From: Marinobacterium weihaiense
Lineage (GTDB): Bacteria > Pseudomonadota > Gammaproteobacteria > Pseudomonadales > Balneatricaceae
Length of the DNA stretch: 39,346 bases
Direction of reading: 5' to 3'
Assembly (NCBI RefSeq): GCF_019061305.1
Contig: NZ_JAHQZT010000023.1
Location: forward strand, 1 to 39,346
Of this stretch, positions 16,245 through 24,307 are shown piece by piece. A program made the position numbers and the translations under genes. Each line of letters begins with the position of its first letter. The first letter of the stretch is position 1. The notes below the pieces were generated by a model. That model searched no databases. It had not been told where the DNA came from and worked only from the letters and a program-made list of their open reading frames with translations.

Positions 16245-18368
16245 TCAGGGTGCCGGTGTTGGTACTGGCGCCGCTTCCAGCAACTGCTCCAGCGCCGCAA
16301 AGCGCATCGGGCGATGCAGCCCGAAACCCTGTCCCAGACCCGCACCCAGATCGACCAGGCACCGGCGCTGGTGCTCGGTCTCTATGCCTTCCGCAACCAC
16401 CTGCAGCGACATGGAGTGCGCCATGGTGATCATCGTCGCGGCCAGCGATGTCTCGTTGTCCGTTCGCAGCTCGCGAATGAAGCTGCGGTCGATCTTGATA
16501 CCGTCAATCGGCAGCTGGTGCAGGTAGCTCAGGGACGAGTAGCCGGTACCGAAATCGTCTATCCAGATATTCATGCCGGCCGCTTTCCACTGCGTCAGCG
16601 TCTGGCGACAATCATCCAGATGCCGGATCATGCTGGTTTCCGTCAGTTCGATGCTCAGGCAGTGATCGGGCAGCTGGCGGCTGTGCTTGAGCTCGGTCAG
16701 GAAATCACGGGTGCTGCCCTGGTGCAGAGCCGCACCGGAAATGTTGATGGAGACCACGAATCCGGGTTGCAGGGCCTGCAGTGTCAGCAGGTCTGCCGTG
16801 GCTTGGCGTGCGACCCAGCGGGTGACCGGTTCGATCAGGTCCGATTCTTCAATGATCGGAATGAACAGCGCCGGCGAAATCGGGCCGCGCTCCGGGTGCT
16901 GCCAGCGCAGCAGGGCCTCGGCACCGCGAATGTTGCCGTTGCTCAGGTCAACCACCGGCTGATACTCCAGGTGGAAATGCCCCTGTTCCAGTGACGTGCG
17001 CACGCCCTGCAGAATATCGATGCGTTGCTGCAGCGCCTGATTCATCTGCATGGAGAAAAAGGTGTACTGGTTGCGGCCACTCTGCTTGGCGGCATACATG
17101 GCAATATCGGCGTGCTTGAGAATTTCGTTGCTGTTGACGCCGTCGTCCGGGTAAATGGTGATACCGATGCTGCTGGAAATGCGGAAGAAACGGCCATCGA
17201 TCAGGAAGGGCTCCTCGAGTACCTTGGCAATGTGCTGTGCCAGCCTGGCGACCTGTGCACTGTTCTGCAGGTTGGGATAGAGCGTGACAAACTCGTCGCC
17301 GCCCAAGCGTGCCAGCAGCACTTCGTCGCTGTCGGCATCGGTCAACTCCATGCCCAGCAGCAGGCTGCGCAGCCGTGCCGCCGCTTCGAACAGCAGCAGA
17401 TCCCCCATTTCATGTCCGGCGGTGTCGTTCACTTCCTTGAAGTGGTCCAGGTCGATGAAGATCACGCCCAGGCGTTGATCATGGCGTCGGGCATGCTGCA
17501 GCAGACGCTCCAGCGACTGCTGAAACCAGTGGCGATTGGGCAGCTGAGTCAGGTTGTCCAGGTAGGCCAGCTGGTGGGTTTGTCGGTGACTCTGTTCCAG
17601 ACTGCGGCGCATCTGCTCCAGGGCTCCGCCCAGCTGACCAATCTCGTCCTGTTGCGGTACGGCAAAGCTGATGTTGCGGTCACCGTTGCCGAACTGCAGA
17701 CTCTTGTCCGCCAGTGCCCGCAGCGGGCGGAACAGGTACAGGCTGAATCGATAGATCAGCCAGAGTGCTGCCAACAGTAGCAGCAGGGTAGCCATCAGCA
17801 GGCTGAACAGCATTTCTCGTGACTTGTCGGCGCTCAGTTGAGCGAGGCTTTGATTGTGCTGCTCCAGCTGTTTCCAGGCATCCGCGAAATTGACGGCCAG
17901 CGTCAGCTGGCCGGCAGCCCCTGCAGGGGTGACAACCGGTTGGCGCACATGCAACTGCCCTTGCTGCCAGGCCTGGCCATTGGATCCTGCCGGGAGTTGT
18001 TGCGGACACGCCAGAGGTTGTTCAACAGGCGCCTGCAGTTTGCCCTGGTGATCAAACAGGCAGGCGTACAGCAGATTACGGCGTTCACGTACCAGCTGCA
18101 GGCGCTGTTGCAGTGACGGTCGGTCCTGGTGTTGCAAGTCGATGGCCAGCTCGGCGGCCAGGGTGTTTGTCAGCAGGTGGGCATCCTTTTCCAGCCGGGT
18201 CTGCATGACCTGCTCCAGATGCTTGCGGCTGGTATCGATGGCAAACTGGCTGTAATGAGTGAAGCTGCTGACCAGCAATAGAAACTGAACTACGACAAGA
18301 ATGATCATCAGCAGGGTGAAGCCTGCTGTCAGGCGTCGCGCCAGAGAGGTTTGCAGATATCGGATCAT
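16245..18368 (-). CDS. Membrane GGDEF-EAL protein
   Basis: A 707-residue protein. Transmembrane helices at about 14-36 and 187-207 flank a periplasmic sensor of about 150 residues. A HAMP domain (about 208-260) leads to GGDEF (motif 356-360) and EAL (484-486). The GGDEF motif is intact, but the RxxD inhibitory site is absent: the expected position reads SDEV, and there is a short insertion before it (ELTDADSDEV). The EAL domain keeps SINIS, ELTET, IDDFGTGYSS, IKIDRSFI, AEGIET and GQGFGLHRP. It is probably bifunctional or a phosphodiesterase in cyclic-di-GMP turnover. It stands alone on its strand, with the hisF hairpin at its 3' end and a second hairpin upstream. Confidence 0.93.
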   Translation of the reverse strand: MIRYLQTSLARRLTAGFTLLMIILVVVQFLLLVSSFTHYSQFAIDTSRKHLEQVMQTRLEKDAHLLTNTLAAELAIDLQHQDRPSLQQRLQLVRERRNLLYACLFDHQGKLQAPVEQPLACPQQLPAGSNGQAWQQGQLHVRQPVVTPAGAAGQLTLAVNFADAWKQLEQHNQSLAQLSADKSREMLFSLLMATLLLLLAALWLIYRFSLYLFRPLRALADKSLQFGNGDRNISFAVPQQDEIGQLGGALEQMRRSLEQSHRQTHQLAYLDNLTQLPNRHWFQQSLERLLQHARRHDQRLGVIFIDLDHFKEVNDTAGHEMGDLLLFEAAARLRSLLLGMELTDADSDEVLLARLGGDEFVTLYPNLQNSAQVARLAQHIAKVLEEPFLIDGRFFRISSSIGITIYPDDGVNSNEILKHADIAMYAAKQSGRNQYTFFSMQMNQALQQRIDILQGVRTSLEQGHFHLEYQPVVDLSNGNIRGAEALLRWQHPERGPISPALFIPIIEESDLIEPVTRWVARQATADLLTLQALQPGFVVSINISGAALHQGSTRDFLTELKHSRQLPDHCLSIELTETSMIRHLDDCRQTLTQWKAAGMNIWIDDFGTGYSSLSYLHQLPIDGIKIDRSFIRELRTDNETSLAATMITMAHSMSLQVVAEGIETEHQRRCLVDLGAGLGQGFGLHRPMRFAALEQLLEAAPVPTPAP

Positions 18369-18479
18369 GGCTGTAGGGCGCTGAAAAAATGCTGAGTAGG
18401 CGAGTACAAAGGCATGTATGACGATGCATTTGTCGCTAAAAGGTTACTGATCCTACGCCAGTTGCCCCTTGAACACCAC

Positions 18480-18509
18480 TAGAAGTCAGGCCTTGGTGGC
18501 CTGACGTCT
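18480..18509 (-). terminator. Hairpin downstream of the DNA ligase gene
   Basis: GTCAGGCC (18485-18492) pairs with GGCCTGAC (18498-18505) around a 5-base loop, with partial extension of the stem on both sides. It lies 20 bp after the ligase stop on the minus strand. The T run is lacking, so its work as a terminator is uncertain. Confidence 0.5.
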
Positions 18510-18525
18510 ACGCGTGGTGCAGCAT

Positions 18526-19365
18526 TCAGTCTGGCCGTATGCGCAAAAAACGTGCAAAGCGGGGTACGCCGTGTCGGCTCAGGCCGTTGTAGCGGAAGGT
18601 GATGATGCTGCCGATGGCCGGTGGCTGGGCTCGCTCGGCATCACTGAATCCCGAGCCGATACGGAAGCGGGTGCCGTTGGCCTGCTCGACCAGCAATGAT
18701 CCCATTAAGCCGGTGTACTTGCCCTTGCCGGGAGTATGGGCAATCACGACCGCTTCGGCATCCTGAAAGGGCTTCAGCTTGCGCAGGTCGGTGCTGCGCT
18801 GCAGCTGGTAGAGCGCTGTGCCACGGTGCAGCATCAGCCCTTCACCGCCACGCGCGGTAACGGCAGCAAACAGCGCATCCAGACCGGCGTGGTCCAGCCC
18901 CTTGTGCTGCGGAATCACGTCCAGATTGGCGGCTGTTGCCAGCGTTGATAGCTGGGCCTGGCGTTCGGCAAAGGTACCGGGCCAGCGAGGCAGGTCGAAC
19001 AGCATGAAGCGCACGCGTTGCCAGTCTTTGACGGGGGCATCATGGGTGCGCACCAGTGCCGACAGGGCTTCGAACTGGCCGTAGCCGATCCAGAGCTCGC
19101 CTTCCAGATGTGTGTCGGGCCAGTCGCGGGTCATGCTGGCCGGAATATCAATCGGGTAGCCGCTGCGGCTCAGCAGGCGGGTACCATCCCAGTAGGCGCG
19201 CACGCCATCGAATTTCTCGCTGACCAGCCAGGCATCCAGCTGGGCGGGTAATGACAGGTCATCACCGATTTCCATGCCTTGCATGATCGCATGAGTAGGC
19301 TGCGGCTGAGCGGCAAGCGGCGTTGCCAGCCCCAGAAGCAGTAGCAGGGGAGAGGGTTTGAACAT
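18526..19365 (-). CDS. Secreted ATP-dependent DNA ligase, Lig E type
   Basis: A ligase of about 279 residues with a signal peptide (PSPLLLLLGLATPLAAQ) that predicts a periplasmic enzyme. The nucleotidyltransferase motif I is EKFDGVRAYW, where the Lys (about residue 51) takes the AMP. Further motifs are HLEGELW (III), GGEGLMLHRG (IV) and LRKLKPFQD (V), followed by a short OB domain with FRIGSGFSD. There is no extra DNA-binding domain, as in Lig E. Family members in Neisseria, Haemophilus and Vibrio are also exported and have been linked to extracellular DNA or competence. The ATG at 19374 is in frame, but AAGG abuts it; the ATG at 19365 has AAGG 9 bases upstream. Confidence 0.92.
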   Translation of the reverse strand: MFKPSPLLLLLGLATPLAAQPQPTHAIMQGMEIGDDLSLPAQLDAWLVSEKFDGVRAYWDGTRLLSRSGYPIDIPASMTRDWPDTHLEGELWIGYGQFEALSALVRTHDAPVKDWQRVRFMLFDLPRWPGTFAERQAQLSTLATAANLDVIPQHKGLDHAGLDALFAAVTARGGEGLMLHRGTALYQLQRSTDLRKLKPFQDAEAVVIAHTPGKGKYTGLMGSLLVEQANGTRFRIGSGFSDAERAQPPAIGSIITFRYNGLSRHGVPRFARFLRIRPD

Positions 19366-19415
19366 GGCTTTCATCCTTGAACGAGGCCGCGTCGCTATCC
19401 TTGGACGCGGACAAT

Positions 19416-19442
19416 AAAAAAGGCTGCCGAAGCAGCCTTTAT
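19416..19442 (-). terminator. Terminator of the cytochrome c5 gene
   Basis: AAAGGCTGC (19419-19427) pairs with GCAGCCTTT (19432-19440) around CGAA. On the minus strand this is followed by a run of T. It lies about 20 bp after the cytochrome stop. Confidence 0.88.
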
Positions 19443-19458
19443 AGTAGAGTGCCGAGAA

Positions 19459-19893
19459 TCAATTCTCCAGCATGTAGTCGATGGCTGCTTGGATGTCGTC
19501 ATCAGAGCAATCAGAGCAGGTGCCGCGCGGCGGCATGGCGTTGAAGCCGTTGATGGCGTGCGACAGCAGCGTTTCCATGCCTTTCTCGTCCAGGCGCAGC
19601 TGCATCTCGTTGGTGCCGAACTTGGGCGCACCCAGAACACCGGACGCGTGGCAGGCAGCACACTTGCCGGTATAGATCTCTTCACCGGAGCGGGCACTGC
19701 TGGCGCCACCGGCCGGAGCGGCTGCGGTAGCACCGCCGCAGCTTTCATCACCCTGAATGCATACGGAGCCGACCGGCTTGATGCGCTCGATGATGGCTTC
19801 CTTGTCGGTGGCCGCCTGAACAGACGCGGTCAGCGCCATACCCAGACCGAATGCGCAGAGTGCGGATGCAGCTTTGGCAGCAAATTTTTTCAC
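19459..19893 (-). CDS. Cytochrome c5-family protein
   Basis: A periplasmic monohaem cytochrome c of about 144 residues. A signal peptide ends at SVQAA. A variable Ala/Gly linker follows, then a haem domain with CAACH (haem attachment) and the axial Met in FNAMPPRG. Two further Cys in CSDCSDDD are the disulfide typical of c5 cytochromes. An additional pair of Cys (VCIQGDESC) lies before the haem domain. Role: electron carrier to terminal oxidases. A GTG at 19899 is in frame, but GAGG is 8 bases from the GTG at 19893, so the latter is preferred. A TATAAT lies about 115 bp upstream. Confidence 0.92.
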   Translation of the reverse strand: MKKFAAKAASALCAFGLGMALTASVQAATDKEAIIERIKPVGSVCIQGDESCGGATAAAPAGGASSARSGEEIYTGKCAACHASGVLGAPKFGTNEMQLRLDEKGMETLLSHAINGFNAMPPRGTCSDCSDDDIQAAIDYMLEN

Positions 19894-20006
19894 AGTCACG
19901 ACCTCATCACTTTTTAGTTGTCGGGGCAGCGATGCCTGGCGGGCGGCCTTAACGAGCGGGCAGGGCCAGTGCAGACATGACTGCGCTCACAAAATCTGAC
20001 GGCAGG

Positions 20007-20035
20007 ATTATACCGGCAAAAAAGCCCATACGGAA
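20007..20035 (-). promoter_or_regulatory. Candidate promoter for the cytochrome c5 gene
   Basis: On the minus strand a perfect TATAAT (20012-20007) is preceded after 17 bp by TTCCGT (20035-20030), a weak -35. It is the best sigma-70 candidate in the gap between the cytochrome and the tRNA cluster. Confidence 0.45.
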
Positions 20036-20134
20036 ATTGCGTACAGGCCGCATTTGTCTGTTTATAGGTCAATCTGCGACCAAAGGATCACCGGCAGCAG
20101 CGGGGTCGCCGGCCATTCGGGAACAATAATTTGC

Positions 20135-20163
20135 TTGGCAAAAGCCTGCGCGATCCGTAGTAT
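20135..20163 (+). promoter_or_regulatory. Promoter of the tRNA Arg-Thr-Asn-Asp cluster
   Basis: TTGGCA (20135-20140) and TAGTAT (20158-20163) are separated by 17 bp. The predicted start is about 20 bp before the first tRNA base. Confidence 0.6.
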
Positions 20164-20188
20164 ATAGCTCCGCAAACACTTCTATTAC

Positions 20189-20265
20189 GCGCCTGTAGCT
20201 CAGCTGGATAGAGTAGCAGGTTCCGATCCTGTTGGTCGGGGGTTCGAATCCCTCCAGGCGCGCCA
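20189..20265 (+). tRNA. tRNA-Arg (anticodon CCG)
   Basis: The acceptor stem GCGCCTG/CAGGCGC is followed by discriminator G and CCA (77 bases). The anticodon stem GCAGG/CCTGT holds the loop TTCCGAT with anticodon CCG. It is the first gene of a four-tRNA cluster. Confidence 0.94.
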
Positions 20266-20361
20266 TTTTTTGTCGGGTTTGTGTGTCACGGGTCTGTTCA
20301 TCATCGATGATGGCGAGTACAATCCGTGCCGTGTCTGTGAGCAGTCACAGCTGGTTACAGT

Positions 20362-20437
<76 letters not shown>

Positions 20438-20450
20438 TATATCAGGGTAT

Positions 20451-20526
20451 TCCTCGATAGCTCAGTTGGTAGAGCAGTAGACTGTTAATCTATTGGTCGC
20501 TGGTTCGAGTCCAGCTCGAGGAGCCA
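20451..20526 (+). tRNA. tRNA-Asn (anticodon GTT)
   Basis: The acceptor stem TCCTCGA/TCGAGGA, discriminator G and CCA give 76 bases. The anticodon loop CTGTTAA gives GTT. It is 13 bp after tRNA-Thr, so they are co-transcribed. Confidence 0.96.
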
Positions 20527-20534
20527 TCCTGTGC

Positions 20535-20611
20535 GGAGCGGTAGTTCAGTTGGTTAGAATACCTGCCTGTCACGCAGGGGGTCGCGGGTTCGAGTCCCGT
20601 CCGTTCCGCCA
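20535..20611 (+). tRNA. tRNA-Asp (anticodon GTC)
   Basis: The acceptor stem GGAGCGG/CCGTTCC (with a G-T pair), discriminator G and CCA give 77 bases. The anticodon loop CTGTCAC gives GTC. It is 8 bp after tRNA-Asn. A T-rich stretch without a clear hairpin follows. Confidence 0.96.
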
Positions 20612-20765
20612 CTTCTTTTTCCTTCTCTTGTCACGTCCATGGTTCGGCTGCACTTGGCAGCTCCGGCAGCCTTGGGGTGTATCTGTTTTATGCCTGGCTG
20701 TCAAATAAGCGCAACACTCAGCAGTTATCCTGCCCTGTCGATGGATTGGAGCGAGGGAGAGCCCC

Positions 20766-21314
20766 GTGCGCATATTCAAGACGGCTGCTTTGGGCGGCCT
20801 GATGACCGTACTGACCGCTTGTACTACCGGCGACAAGACATCGCCGTCATTGGCAGCGGGCCTGAACAATAAAGATCTGTATGAAGTGCACCACGATGGC
20901 CGTATCCACGTGTTTGACGATCGTGCCACCTATGAGCACTTCCTGGAAGTGGGTGAAACATCCTATCGTCAGACCTTCATCGGTGCAGGTCCCAAAGGGG
21001 AAACACTGGTATTCGGAGTGACCGGTGCGGACAAGAAAAAGCGAATGGAGCAGGTTGCCGGCTACAATCTCTACCATGGCATGCTGCCGGCATCTCAGCC
21101 ATTTTATGGTGAAACGCGCCTGGACGGGCGGATTTACGTATTTGATCGCCTGGAGGACATGGAAGCCGTACGCAAGACCGGTGAAGCCCCGCTGCGCTTC
21201 ACTCAGATTGGCGCAGGGCCCGCAGGTGAAACGGTGGTTTTTGTGCTTAATAGTGACAACAAGAAGCACAAGCCGGACGCACTGATGGCCGCTTTCCGTC
21301 AGCACAACCGCTGA
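20766..21314 (+). CDS. Lipoprotein with a duplicated domain, unknown function
   Basis: A 182-residue predicted lipoprotein with the lipobox LTAC (Cys19). The mature part is two copies of a unit of about 50-60 residues. Copy 1 runs from about 38 to 86 (DGRIHVFD ... FIGAGPKGETLVFGV). Copy 2 runs from about 112 to 160 (DGRIYVFD ... QIGAGPAGETVVFVL). The shared pattern is DGRI[HY]VFD, about 20 variable residues, then IGAGPxGETxVF. The start is GTG, with GGGAGA upstream. I do not recognise the family. It stands alone after the tRNA cluster, and the next gene converges on it. Confidence 0.8.
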   Translation: MRIFKTAALGGLMTVLTACTTGDKTSPSLAAGLNNKDLYEVHHDGRIHVFDDRATYEHFLEVGETSYRQTFIGAGPKGETLVFGVTGADKKKRMEQVAGYNLYHGMLPASQPFYGETRLDGRIYVFDRLEDMEAVRKTGEAPLRFTQIGAGPAGETVVFVLNSDNKKHKPDALMAAFRQHNR

Positions 21315-21334
21315 GTCCGGCACGGGCATCGGAG

Positions 21335-22126
21335 TCAACGATCGCCGCCGATCATCCTGCCGATGCCGCCCAGCACCGATCCCTCGCCCTGGTCCTTGCC
21401 GCCTGCGCCGGGAGCGTGGGCCAGGATGCGGTCAGCCATGCGCGAGAACGGCAGGCTTTGTAGCCATACGGTACCGGTGCCCCTGAGGGTGGCGAGAAAC
21501 AGGCCTTCGCCGCCGAATACCATGGATTTCAGGCTGCCAGCACGCTGAATGTCGTAGTTGATACCGCCCGTAAAGCCGACCAGGCAGCCGGTATCCACGC
21601 GCAGGGTTTCGCCGCTCAGCTCCTTTTTGATCACTGTGCCACCGGCCTGAATAAAGGCCAGCCCGTCGCCTTCCAATTGCTGCAGGATGAAGCCTTCGCC
21701 ACCGAAAAAGCCGGCGCCGATGCGGCGGTTGAACGTGATGCTGACCCGGGTGCCCAGCGCCGCGCACAAGAAAGCATCTTTCTGACAGACCACTTTCTCG
21801 CCCAGTTCAGCCATGTTCAGCGGTACGATATTACCTGGATAGGGCGCTGCAAAAGCAACCCGGCGCTTGCCGTGGCCCTGATTGCTGAAGTGGGTGGTGA
21901 AGATGGATTCGCCGGTGAAGACGCGCTTGCCGGCCGAAAACAGTTTGCCCATCAGGCCCTCGTCAGGGTTGGAGCCATCGCCCATGCGGGTATCGAAGGT
22001 GATGTCCTCTTCCATGTAGGTCATGGCACCGGCCTCGGCAATTACGGTTTCACCGGGGTCCAGTTCGACCTCGACCAGCTGCATTTCCGAGCCGATCAGT
22101 TCATAGTCCAGTTCATGGCAGCGCAT
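21335..22126 (-). CDS. AIM24 / TIGR00266 family protein
   Basis: A 263-residue protein matching the TIGR00266/AIM24 group. It has an N-terminal beta region with [21 protein letters not shown], then [58 protein letters not shown] and [22 protein letters not shown]. The repeating Gly-rich strands fit the double beta-roll fold. The C-terminal 25 residues are Gly-rich and probably flexible. Family proteins occur from bacteria to yeast mitochondria; their biochemical role is not settled. AGGAGACGAGC precedes the start. It is divergent from the HDOD gene, with 154 bp between them. Confidence 0.9.
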   Translation of the reverse strand: MRCHELDYELIGSEMQLVEVELDPGETVIAEAGAMTYMEEDITFDTRMGDGSNPDEGLMGKLFSAGKRVFTGESIFTTHFSNQGHGKRRVAFAAPYPGNIVPLNMAELGEKVVCQKDAFLCAALGTRVSITFNRRIGAGFFGGEGFILQQLEGDGLAFIQAGGTVIKKELSGETLRVDTGCLVGFTGGINYDIQRAGSLKSMVFGGEGLFLATLRGTGTVWLQSLPFSRMADRILAHAPGAGGKDQGEGSVLGGIGRMIGGDR

Positions 22127-22280
22127 GCGCTCGTCTCCTTAAAGGGGGGGATTGCCCGTGTTGACTGCGGGAGCGGCCGCGCGCCGTTCCCCGTGCTCAG
22201 TGCTGTTACGATTCGACCTGAGTCGATATACTGATCAGTCTGTACCCTATCACAGCAGCGTCAACAGCAAGGAGTCATCA

Positions 22281-23525
22281 GTGGCGTCGACCGGCTCGCA
22301 GATCATGGCAGAAGAACAGCAGCTTCAGGTATTGATGGCACGTCAGCCTGTTTATACCAAAAGTCAGGATGTGGTAGCGTTCGAGTTGCTGTTTCGAGAT
22401 TCGGATGGCCGCTTTGTTGAAGGCCTGAAGGACGATGAAGCTACGCTGGGAGTACTGCTGGGCACCTACTCCAGTATTGCCAAGGGCGGGTCAGTCAAGG
22501 CGCTGCCCTGTTTCCTCAAGGTCACCGACAGCTTCCTGCTCAACAACGATCTGCCTGAACTGCCCAAACAGAGCTTTGTGCTGGAGCTGCTGGGCCACTC
22601 CAATGTCACGCCGGCACTGATTGCCCGGGTCAAGGATCTGGCGCGCCAGGGGTACCGCCTGGCGCTGGCGGACTACGATCCCCGTGATCCCAAGTTCGAG
22701 CCGCTGCTGAACATCGTGCACGTGCTCAAGCTCGACATTCAGCTGCTGGGGCTGGACAACATCCCGCCGCTGCTACAGAAGTTGCGTCCGTACCAGTTGG
22801 AGCTGCTGGCCGACAAGGTGGAGACCCAGGATGAATTTCGTCAGTGCCTGGAAATGGGGTTCGCGCTCTATATGGGCTATTTCCTCAGCAAGCCTGAACC
22901 GGTCAAGGGCAAGAAAATTACCGGCAACAAGGTGGTGCTGCTGCAGGTGTTGACCGAACTGCAGCGTCCCAATGCTACCGCTCAGACCATCGAACAGGTC
23001 GCGCTGCAGGATCCGGCGCTGACCTACCGCATTCTCAAGGTGGTGAATTCAGCCGCCTTCAATCTGCGCCGCGAGATCAGTTCTTTGTCGCACGCCATCA
23101 CCCTGTTGGGGATCGATCAGATCAAGCGCTGGGTACTGCTGTTTCTTAGCGCCGCTGACAAGCGCAAGCCGGATGAGCTGACCCGCAACATGTTGCTGCG
23201 AGGCCGCATGTGCGAATTATTAGCGGAGATGATGGGCCGTGATGAGCCGATCAATCATTTCATCGTTGGCCTGCTGTCGCAGCTGGATGTGCTGCTGGAC
23301 ATGTCGATGGGCGACCTGATGGATCAGGTGCCTCTGCAGCAGGACATGAAGGAAGCGTTGCTGGAACGCAGTCACTCCTATGGTGAATTGCTGATGCAGG
23401 TGGAATATTACGAGCGGGGCGAGTTCGACAAGCTCAGCCGGCTGTTGGACCGGCCCTTCTACGAAGTGGCTTATCGTCATAGTCTGAACTGGTCTCAGCA
23501 GGTGCTGCAGGCCATGCAGGGCTGA
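22281..23525 (+). CDS. Degenerate EAL plus HDOD signalling protein
   Basis: About 414 residues. The N-terminal half (residues about 15-205) is EAL-like (MARQPVYTKSQDVVAFELLFR ... ALADYDPRD), but the EAL motif reads ELL and the metal-binding DDFG is replaced by DYDP. It is therefore probably inactive as a phosphodiesterase. The C-terminal half (about 215-410) is an HDOD domain (VALQDPALTYRILKVVNSAAF ... ISSLSHAITLLGIDQIKRW). Such proteins act as signalling adaptors in cyclic-di-GMP networks. The start is GTG at 22281 with AAGGAG 6 bases before it; the frame extends upstream without a better site. TATACT at 22227-22232 is a possible -10. The stop overlaps the next start (TGATG). Confidence 0.9.
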   Translation: MASTGSQIMAEEQQLQVLMARQPVYTKSQDVVAFELLFRDSDGRFVEGLKDDEATLGVLLGTYSSIAKGGSVKALPCFLKVTDSFLLNNDLPELPKQSFVLELLGHSNVTPALIARVKDLARQGYRLALADYDPRDPKFEPLLNIVHVLKLDIQLLGLDNIPPLLQKLRPYQLELLADKVETQDEFRQCLEMGFALYMGYFLSKPEPVKGKKITGNKVVLLQVLTELQRPNATAQTIEQVALQDPALTYRILKVVNSAAFNLRREISSLSHAITLLGIDQIKRWVLLFLSAADKRKPDELTRNMLLRGRMCELLAEMMGRDEPINHFIVGLLSQLDVLLDMSMGDLMDQVPLQQDMKEALLERSHSYGELLMQVEYYERGEFDKLSRLLDRPFYEVAYRHSLNWSQQVLQAMQG

Positions 23526-24304
23526 TGCTCGACGGGGCCGTCCTGCTGCCGCCGGAACTGGTGTCGTCTGAGGCTCTCTGGCTGGTGCTGTCCGCCGGCC
23601 TGACTTCACTGATGACGGCTACGCTGGGCATCGGTGGCGGTGTGTTGCTGCTGGTGATCATGGCTCAGTTGGTGCCGATCGCCGCGTTGATTCCCGTTCA
23701 TGGTTTGGTGCAGCTGGGATCCAATGGCAATCGTGCTCTGATGACCCGCCAGCATATCGATTGGCCGCTGAGTCGCCGTTTTCTGTTCGGGGCCGCCGTC
23801 GGCGCCGGGCTGGCATCACTGGTCGTGGTGCAGCTGCCGCTGGAGCTGATTCAGCTGGCAGTGGGCGGCTTCATTCTGTGGATGATCTGGGGCCCCAAGC
23901 CCGTGGCGCAGGCGCTGACGCCGCTGAAAACCCTGCTGGCAGGCAGTTTGACCACGTTTGCCTCCATGTTTGTTGGCGCAACCGGACCGTTGGTGGCCGC
24001 CTTTGTGCACCGCCACAGTCACGACAAGATGCAGACCGTGGCGACGTTTGCCGCGACCATGACCGGCCAGCATCTGCTCAAGGGGCTGGTGTTTTCGGTG
24101 GTGGGGTTTTCCTTCGCCGACTGGCTGCCGCTGATCCTGGCGATGATTCTGAGCGGCATGCTCGGCACCTGGATCGGATTGAACCTGCTGCATAAGGTGT
24201 CATCGGTCTGGTTCAATCGGCTGTTCCGCATCGTCGTGACGCTGCTGGCGCTGCGTCTGTTGTGGCAGGCGGGCGAGACCTTACTCCCCCGCCTGCTCGG
24301 CTAA
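23525..24304 (+). CDS. TauE/SafE (DUF81) family membrane permease
   Basis: A 259-residue polytopic protein with about 7-8 predicted membrane helices. Family features are an N-terminal TLGIGGGVLLLVIM segment and a repeat-like second half with FVGATGPLVAAF. TauE/SafE proteins are proposed exporters of sulfite, sulfoacetate or other organic anions. No sulfur gene is nearby, so the substrate is open. The ATG overlaps the stop of the HDOD gene by 1 bp, implying translational coupling. It converges on uvrD with only 3 bp between the stops and no clear terminator. Confidence 0.88.
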   Translation: MLDGAVLLPPELVSSEALWLVLSAGLTSLMTATLGIGGGVLLLVIMAQLVPIAALIPVHGLVQLGSNGNRALMTRQHIDWPLSRRFLFGAAVGAGLASLVVVQLPLELIQLAVGGFILWMIWGPKPVAQALTPLKTLLAGSLTTFASMFVGATGPLVAAFVHRHSHDKMQTVATFAATMTGQHLLKGLVFSVVGFSFADWLPLILAMILSGMLGTWIGLNLLHKVSSVWFNRLFRIVVTLLALRLLWQAGETLLPRLLG

Positions 24305-24307
24305 GTC

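Noticed and set aside
15398..16345. Minus-strand frame (315 codons) opposite hisF
   Set aside because: Antisense shadow of a conserved barrel enzyme.
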